A stretch of DNA of 12,228 nucleotides, from assembly GCA_003024985.2 (NCBI GenBank), contig PXIH01S0005861.1; one strand, given 5' to 3'. Both the position numbers and the translations under genes were made by a program. The stretch's first letter is position 1. The number at the start of each line of letters is the position of its first letter. This document shows, piece by piece, positions 8,490-12,228 of this stretch. The notes under the pieces were generated by a model that saw nothing but the letters and a program-made list of their open reading frames with translations, was not told where the DNA came from and searched no databases. This DNA comes from Euperipatoides rowelli. Its lineage: Eukaryota; Onychophora; Udeonychophora; Euonychophora; Peripatopsidae.

Positions 8490-8627
8490 GTACCAGTGTT
8501 TAAGTTTGTAATACCGGTACTTCATCAGGCTATATACACACAGTATAAAACAGAGGACAAAACTGACCCCTGTGAAATGCCTCGGTTTAGAGATATCTGC
8601 TCAAGTTGATAGTTACCTATTTTAGGT
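8490..8627 (-). pseudogene. Second reverse transcriptase relic
   Basis: Reading from 8627 on the minus strand, the frame gives SLNRGISQGSVLSSVLYCVYIA and then two stops (complement of 8522-8527). This is motif 4 of a non-LTR reverse transcriptase (R-G-V-P-Q-G-S-V-L-S-P in active members; codons for GISQGS at 8564-8581). It differs from the relic at 6542-6842 over the same motif, so the two come from different LINE families or copies. The relic begins exactly at the N at 8628. No YADD box can be read after the stops. Confidence 0.65.
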
Positions 8628-8628
8628 N

Positions 8629-8657
8629 TAAGACAGACGGTCAACAAAATGTCCAAC
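8629..8657 (+). repeat. 29-bp direct repeat, right copy
   Basis: Exact copy of 6512-6540, beginning directly after the single N at 8628 and leading into the remainder of the hAT-like MITE (A-run, AGCTTATCAAA, GCGGCAAA-rich right end). Confidence 0.85.
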
Positions 8658-8760
8658 TAAAAAAAAAAAAAAAAGCTTATCAAAATATTTGTCAAGGGGG
8701 GTGTCAAAAGTTAGTTCCGCCCAAGGCGGCAAACAGTCTAGGTATGCCACTGCAGTAGCC

Positions 8761-9690
8761 TATATTATTTATTGTTTATTAATTACAACTGCATTATTGT
8801 ATAATGGACCTGGAAGAGTAAAATTGGGGAAGGTACTGATCAAGGGCGTAGATAGAGAATTTTATTGAGTGGTGGGGGAGAAATGAGAATTTTCACAACC
8901 CCTAATCCTCAAATTTCCAACTCAAAACTATTGAACTGTTTTTCCTTCTCCTTCAACTGTTTTTTTTTCCCAACTGCCAACACAAACTTCCAGCTTTCGG
9001 ATTGCCAGCCATAAGTTGTAGAGAGTAGTCCCTGGTCCTGATTATTGGAATAAAGGTATACGATTTCATTGACAATATTATATTTCAATTGACATAATTA
9101 AAGTGCCCCAAACTCATTTAATACATAAAAAAAAAGAGTAAAGAATCAAATTAGGCTAATTAATTTATTAACAAAATGCAACATTAGGTCTGCAGACCTA
9201 GTTATTTATTTAAGATACAGGTTGTCATATATTACTTTTGACCTTACACAATAGATAAAAAATACAACAAAGACAAAGCAAAACCTCTATTATAACAATT
9301 ATTAGTCTACATATAACAACAGCTTAAGATTAGAACTTCAGGACATTGACAAACATACTAAATTGACCAAACTGCCAAATTAAATACAATAGGCCTAGTA
9401 TATAAACAGAACTATTATGGACAATAATTATACCTAAACAATGAAAGAACTGCACAATATATTATAACCAAAGAATAAAAACCCCAGATCCAAGACAAGT
9501 CATTACATTTACACTCAAAAATCATGTGATATAATGTAATTAGTNATTATCTTTTGAAAATGTTTATGGGTGCCTATTTCCACTATATTTTATTTATTTA
9601 ATTAGGCGAATGGTAATGAATTCTGTCAGAAAAAGTAGATTTTATTTGAAATTAACAAAATAATTTGATTGAAACATTTACTGTAAATCA
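8761..9690. other. Gene-free stretch with one solo hAT-like end
   Basis: CAAGGGCGTAGATAG at 8841-8855, followed by a GGTGGGGGAG block, resembles the CAGGGGCGTAGCTAGG ends of hAT-type MITEs. No inverted partner or target duplication was found, so it is at most a fragment. The remainder is AT-rich with no coding signal, apart from a 16-bp palindrome at 9185-9200, a TAGGCCTA at 9390-9397 and a single N at 9545. Confidence 0.4.
9185..9200. repeat. Perfect 16-bp palindrome TAGGTCTGCAGACCTA
   Basis: Sixteen bases equal to their own reverse complement, centred on a CTGCAG. No function is assigned. Confidence 0.85.
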
Positions 9691-10079
9691 ATGTATTCAA
9701 AGAATTTGAGACCGCCTCAAATGCTAATGAGTGTTACAGTAGGCTACATGCTGAGAATTAAATTAAAATCTTTAGCTATTTTGCAATCAATTCCACATTT
9801 ATACCTCCATGATTTAAAGAAAGGAGGGAATATTAAAAAATATCGTATTATTGAATATTATTTGTTTAAAAAAAGATCCACTATACTAAGTTTATTCTAG
9901 GAAGCATGTAAAAGTTAAAAGTAGTCTACTGTACTAGCTACTAACTTGTATGAATAAGGTTGTTCTCTAGCCCATACCGTACGTTAATTACGTTTTCCAT
10001 TGGTAGGTTCCTTTTCAGACAGGTCTATTATGACTCACTTGTTTGTTTAGAGTTTACATTAAAAGAAAACCGCAAAAAC
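9691..10079. other. Gene-free AT-rich stretch
   Basis: The 69-codon frame at 9691-9900 and the 63-codon frame at 9960-10151 have no recognisable domain. A lone CCATTGG word lies near 9998-10004. Confidence 0.4.
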
Positions 10080-10440
10080 CGCTCAGATATGCATATGAAT
10101 AGCGCACATGTGGCAAGGCATACGCGCAGACAAGAACATCTTTTTTTTTAATCAAGCACAAGTCCAAATACTCACAAAAGATGATTGGAATAAGAACAAT
10201 CGTCTAACAAATATAAGCGGCAAAAACAAAACAAGGCGCTCTTATCTGTTATTCTGTTTGCAGCAACTTGTTTGGTTTTTACACTGCTCAAGGAATGCTT
10301 TGCTAACAGGCAGCTGCAATTTCAGCGAAGACATGGAACTAGAACTCAAAATCATGATTATTCATATTGCAAAGGCAAGCTTTTTAAATAAGCGAAAACA
10401 AGCAGTTGTTTCTGTTCACATTTGAGGGGGGAGGAGAATG
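10080..10440. other. Compositionally distinct block, possible regulatory element
   Basis: This block is less AT-skewed than the DNA either side and contains packed words resembling binding sites. Examples are ATATGCATATGAAT (octamer-like), CAGCTGCAATTTCAGCG, and AATCATGATTATTCATATTGC (homeodomain/POU-like). A 105-codon frame (10108-10425) spans it but includes a long Phe-coding T-run and has no domain, so it is not called as a gene. Its position upstream and inside the likely first intron of the FHA gene would suit an enhancer; this is inference from composition only. Confidence 0.25.
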
Positions 10441-10897
10441 GGAAAACGTTTGGCAAGTGATATTTGCAACACACAGTAATCTAACATAAAAACGACCCCT
10501 GTAAGGTTTAGCATTAGCAATCAATCACTTCCCAGATCGCAGCAATGGCAGCCAAGTCATAAAATTAAGAGGATTTTATTCCATCTAGTGGGAACAAAGA
10601 AAAAAAAATATAAGAAAATACTTTCTCCTTCTATTTGGCTGACCATATTAAATATTTTATTTGTGAAAATAAATATTCATGCTAAAAATGAAAATATCAT
10701 TAGAGTTTGTCATTGCAGCTACCAGCAGTAAACACTCCCATCCCTTTCAGCTATTTAAATCCCCAGACAAAGGCAAGATAATGTACTGAATATCTTTTTT
10801 TTTTTTTTCAAATCTAGACAGCTTCTTCACTTAAATGTAAAAAATGAATTAAATAATGAGAAATGATCTAATAACTACAAATATTTAAATATTATAC
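10441..10897 (-). other. Probable start of intron 1 of the FHA-domain gene
   Basis: The donor GTATAA lies at 10897-10892 on the minus strand directly after the coding exon. No second exon with the expected FHA continuation (a Cys-Asp-Leu type block followed by an S..H motif) was found to the left in this window. The DNA contains A and T runs and no coding signal. Confidence 0.4.
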
Positions 10898-11009
10898 CTT
10901 TGGCCCGTCCAATAATGAACTTTGCCTTGGCAATGGGGATTGGTCCTACTGCAGTGTCGGTCTTACACACCAGCTGTGCCCATACTCCATTTTTGGTCCC
11001 TGTAGACAT
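10898..11009 (-). CDS. First coding exon of an FHA-domain protein, CHFR-like
   Basis: The frame starts at an ATG (11007-11009) directly preceded by an in-frame TAA and encodes 37 residues plus one base. It then meets a splice donor (AAAG, GTATAA). It begins MSTGTKNGVWAQLVC and ends IPIAKAKFIIGRAK. The pattern of a first strand (WAQLV), a second strand (IPI) and the F-I-I-G-R turn is the start of a forkhead-associated domain, which binds phosphothreonine peptides. The next codon begins with G, so Gly, Asp or Glu would follow, as in the G-C-D-L block of FHA proteins. The Trp-x-x-Leu opening close to the N-terminus recalls CHFR, the mitotic-checkpoint RING ubiquitin ligase; that name is a guess because the RING and the rest of the FHA are outside what I could find. 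It is head to head with the exon at 11320. Confidence 0.6.
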
Positions 11010-11319
11010 TTAGCAATTTGAAAAACTGGATCCAGGAAGTGTTTCTGATAAACTTATTTTTATTCACAATGATGGCGAAATAAGCACCACGCAATGACAA
11101 ACAAATCTAAGCACGCAGCAATAAGCTAAATTAGAACTATTGGACTTCGCATTTATCAACAAGTCAACACATGTTTGCACTGTTGTCTAAGAAATACGTT
11201 GTCATTGGTTAAACTTTCTAATATTATCCAATGAAGTTAGGGATACTGTCAGGTAGCCCAATGAAAAAGAAATAAAACTATTTATGCGGAATACTCAAGA
11301 ACCGCCTATTTTAATCGTC
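11010..11319. promoter_or_regulatory. Candidate bidirectional promoter with four CCAAT boxes
   Basis: This 310-bp gap separates two divergent start codons. It contains two inverted CCAAT boxes (ATTGG at 11139-11143 and 11204-11208) and two direct ones (CCAAT at 11228-11232 and 11258-11262). Three of the four read CCAATGA, a good NF-Y context. The last three are spaced 24 and 30 bp apart, close to the roughly 30-bp spacing usual for NF-Y arrays. ATGGCGAAA at 11072-11080 resembles E2F- or YY1-type sites near the minus-strand start. No clear TATA box is seen at a fixed distance. Shared regulation of the two genes is inferred. Confidence 0.55.
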
Positions 11320-11483
11320 ATGGCGCCGAAGAAGAAGAGGAAGATCATTGTAGCTGAAGCAAATGAAAAAGCTAGTTATAATGGCGCTTCAAATGCATTA
11401 GACAAAACTAAACCAAATAAAAAAATGAGAGTGGAAAATTCTGTGGCAAAGAACAACAAATTGCGTGTGATTCTAGAATACTG
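11320..11483 (+). CDS. First coding exon, selenoprotein H-like N-terminus
   Basis: The ATG at 11320 has a good context (G at -3, G at +4); an in-frame upstream ATG at 11284 has a poor one. The exon encodes 54 residues plus two bases. It opens MAPKKKRK, a classical basic nuclear-localisation sequence, continues with a Lys/Asn-rich linker, and ends KLRVILEY followed by TG and a donor GTAATT. Completing the split codon with C or T gives Cys, so the join would read VILEYC. In the Rdx family member selenoprotein H, a nuclear redox protein, a lysine/arginine-rich start (MAP-R-G-R-K-R-K in human) is followed by a V-I-E-H-C strand into a Cys-x-x-Sec site. The fit in order, charge and motif is good, but the Sec codon, later exons and SECIS element lie outside what I found. 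If unspliced, the frame ends at TAA 11485-11487. Confidence 0.5.
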
Positions 11484-12228
11484 GTAATTTGTGAAACACT
11501 GACCTTAATACCACGTGTCAATGACTGGGTTATTTGCCAGTGTTATTCTATTATTTTTTATTTTTATTTGAGAAAAATTAAATATTCATTAATGAAAATG
11601 TTATTTAGGATATAAAAAATTTAAATCACTTCACGTGAATTTTAATTATGAACAATGTAAATAATAAATAAATACTATACTCTGGTTTTAATTTAAACAT
11701 AAATACCAATCTATCTTATTGGCACCAAAACCGCTTGTGAGCCTTTTAGCCAGCTGAGTAGCTGACTAATTATTCGCTAAGCTTAGGCTTAACTACTGTA
11801 TTATGAATAACATCGGCCCTAGTATGCTTTTACTAATTTGAACCCTTCTCAGTTTTTGACTAAAAGTAATATGGTCTGTTTCGTATACTGTACGTTAATG
11901 AAAAATAAAAGTCTGGCGGTTTTCTCATTTTGCATGCAATCAAAACTTAATTTGAATTGGCAACACAATACAATTTATCAACGATTTGATTCAAGATCTT
12001 GTTCAAGATGCATGTACTGTATTTTAATTACCTTGGATTTAATCCAGTAATTGTGTTTGTTTTAGCATTTATAAATGACATTGTCACAGTGGTCATATTT
12101 TTTATATATTTTAGAATTTATTTCGCGTTTGAATTTTTAATATATAGGCTACTGTATATTTTTTTGTAAAAGGGAATTTATTCTTTCTTAAAGTTTAACC
12201 CTTTGCACTCCAATTTATTTGAAAATTT
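11484..12228 (+). other. Probable intron 1 of the selenoprotein H-like gene
   Basis: This AT-rich stretch starts with the donor GTAATT and runs to the window end. Two CACGTG E-boxes lie at 11512-11517 and 11632-11637, within 160 bp of the exon. I looked for an acceptor followed by a frame giving C-x-x-U; the best-looking acceptor, TTTGTTTTAG near 12066, gives C-I-Y-K-U, the wrong spacing, and was not accepted. Short open frames near 11838-12050 show no domain. Confidence 0.35.

Larger units (their letters stand above)
6366..8752. mobile_element. hAT-like element, interrupted in the middle
   Basis: The left end begins CAGTAGCGTCCCTA (6366). The right end, reverse-complemented from 8752, begins CAGTGGCATACCTA, with 11 of 14 bases the same. 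Flanking 8-bp sequences are CAGTAACC (6358-6365) and CAGTAGCC (8753-8760), one difference. Ends of the form CAGTGGCGTNNCTA with 8-bp duplications are typical of hAT elements. Only about 175 bp on the left and 95 bp on the right (after removing a 29-bp duplication) look like the element itself. Without the interrupting piece it would be a MITE of about 270 bp. Confidence 0.7.

Noticed and set aside
10108-10425. 105-codon plus-strand open frame
   Set aside because: It has no recognisable domain, an unlikely poly-Phe run from a T tract, and no clear splice sites or codon bias; length alone does not support a gene.
12057-12080. Possible acceptor and second exon for the selenoprotein H-like gene, with an in-frame TGA
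   Set aside because: The joined codons give Cys then three residues then TGA, one residue too many for a CxxU site, and the following residues do not resemble the family.

Overview
This is an AT-rich, gene-poor stretch of animal nuclear DNA. The evidence for a metazoan is the spliced first exons at the right end, CCAAT-rich promoter DNA, and a mixture of pogo/Tigger-type, hAT-type and PIF/Harbinger-type DNA transposons with LINE fragments. The words TAGGCCTA and TAGGCTA recur throughout. I would guess an aquatic invertebrate, but the sequence alone does not fix the phylum. Six single N characters (1388, 2850, 6153, 6541, 8628, 9545) suggest a short-read draft assembly, and three of them sit beside duplicated sequence.

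Layout. Positions 1-450 are AT-rich DNA ending in a LINE-like 3' tail (hairpin, AATAAA, AAT repeat). Positions 1117-1430 hold a 90-bp tandem repeat. Positions 1965-3491 (minus strand) hold a nearly full-length but broken pogo/Tigger-like DDE transposase, with repeat-rich flanks that may be its ends. Positions 4106-5648 are a Harbinger-like element with terminal inverted repeats and a TTA target duplication; it has ATCCGT-rich subterminal ends and a second LINE-like 3' tail inside it. Positions 6366-8752 are a hAT-like element with 8-bp target duplications. Its middle is interrupted by a 2.1-kb piece bounded by single Ns and a 29-bp direct repeat. That piece carries two reverse-transcriptase relics and a separate 201-bp hAT-like MITE. 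Positions 8760-10080 are mostly featureless AT-rich DNA. Positions 10080-10440 have mixed composition and may be regulatory.

The only probable host genes are two first exons placed head to head about 310 bp apart. On the minus strand, 10898-11009 encodes the start of an FHA-domain protein, best compared with the checkpoint ubiquitin ligase CHFR. On the plus strand, 11320-11483 encodes a lysine-rich nuclear-localisation-like N-terminus followed by a beta strand that would run across a splice junction into a Cys codon. This matches the layout of selenoprotein H just before its CxxU site. The gap between them carries four CCAAT boxes and looks like a bidirectional promoter. Both gene names are inferences from short N-terminal pieces; the remaining exons were not found here.
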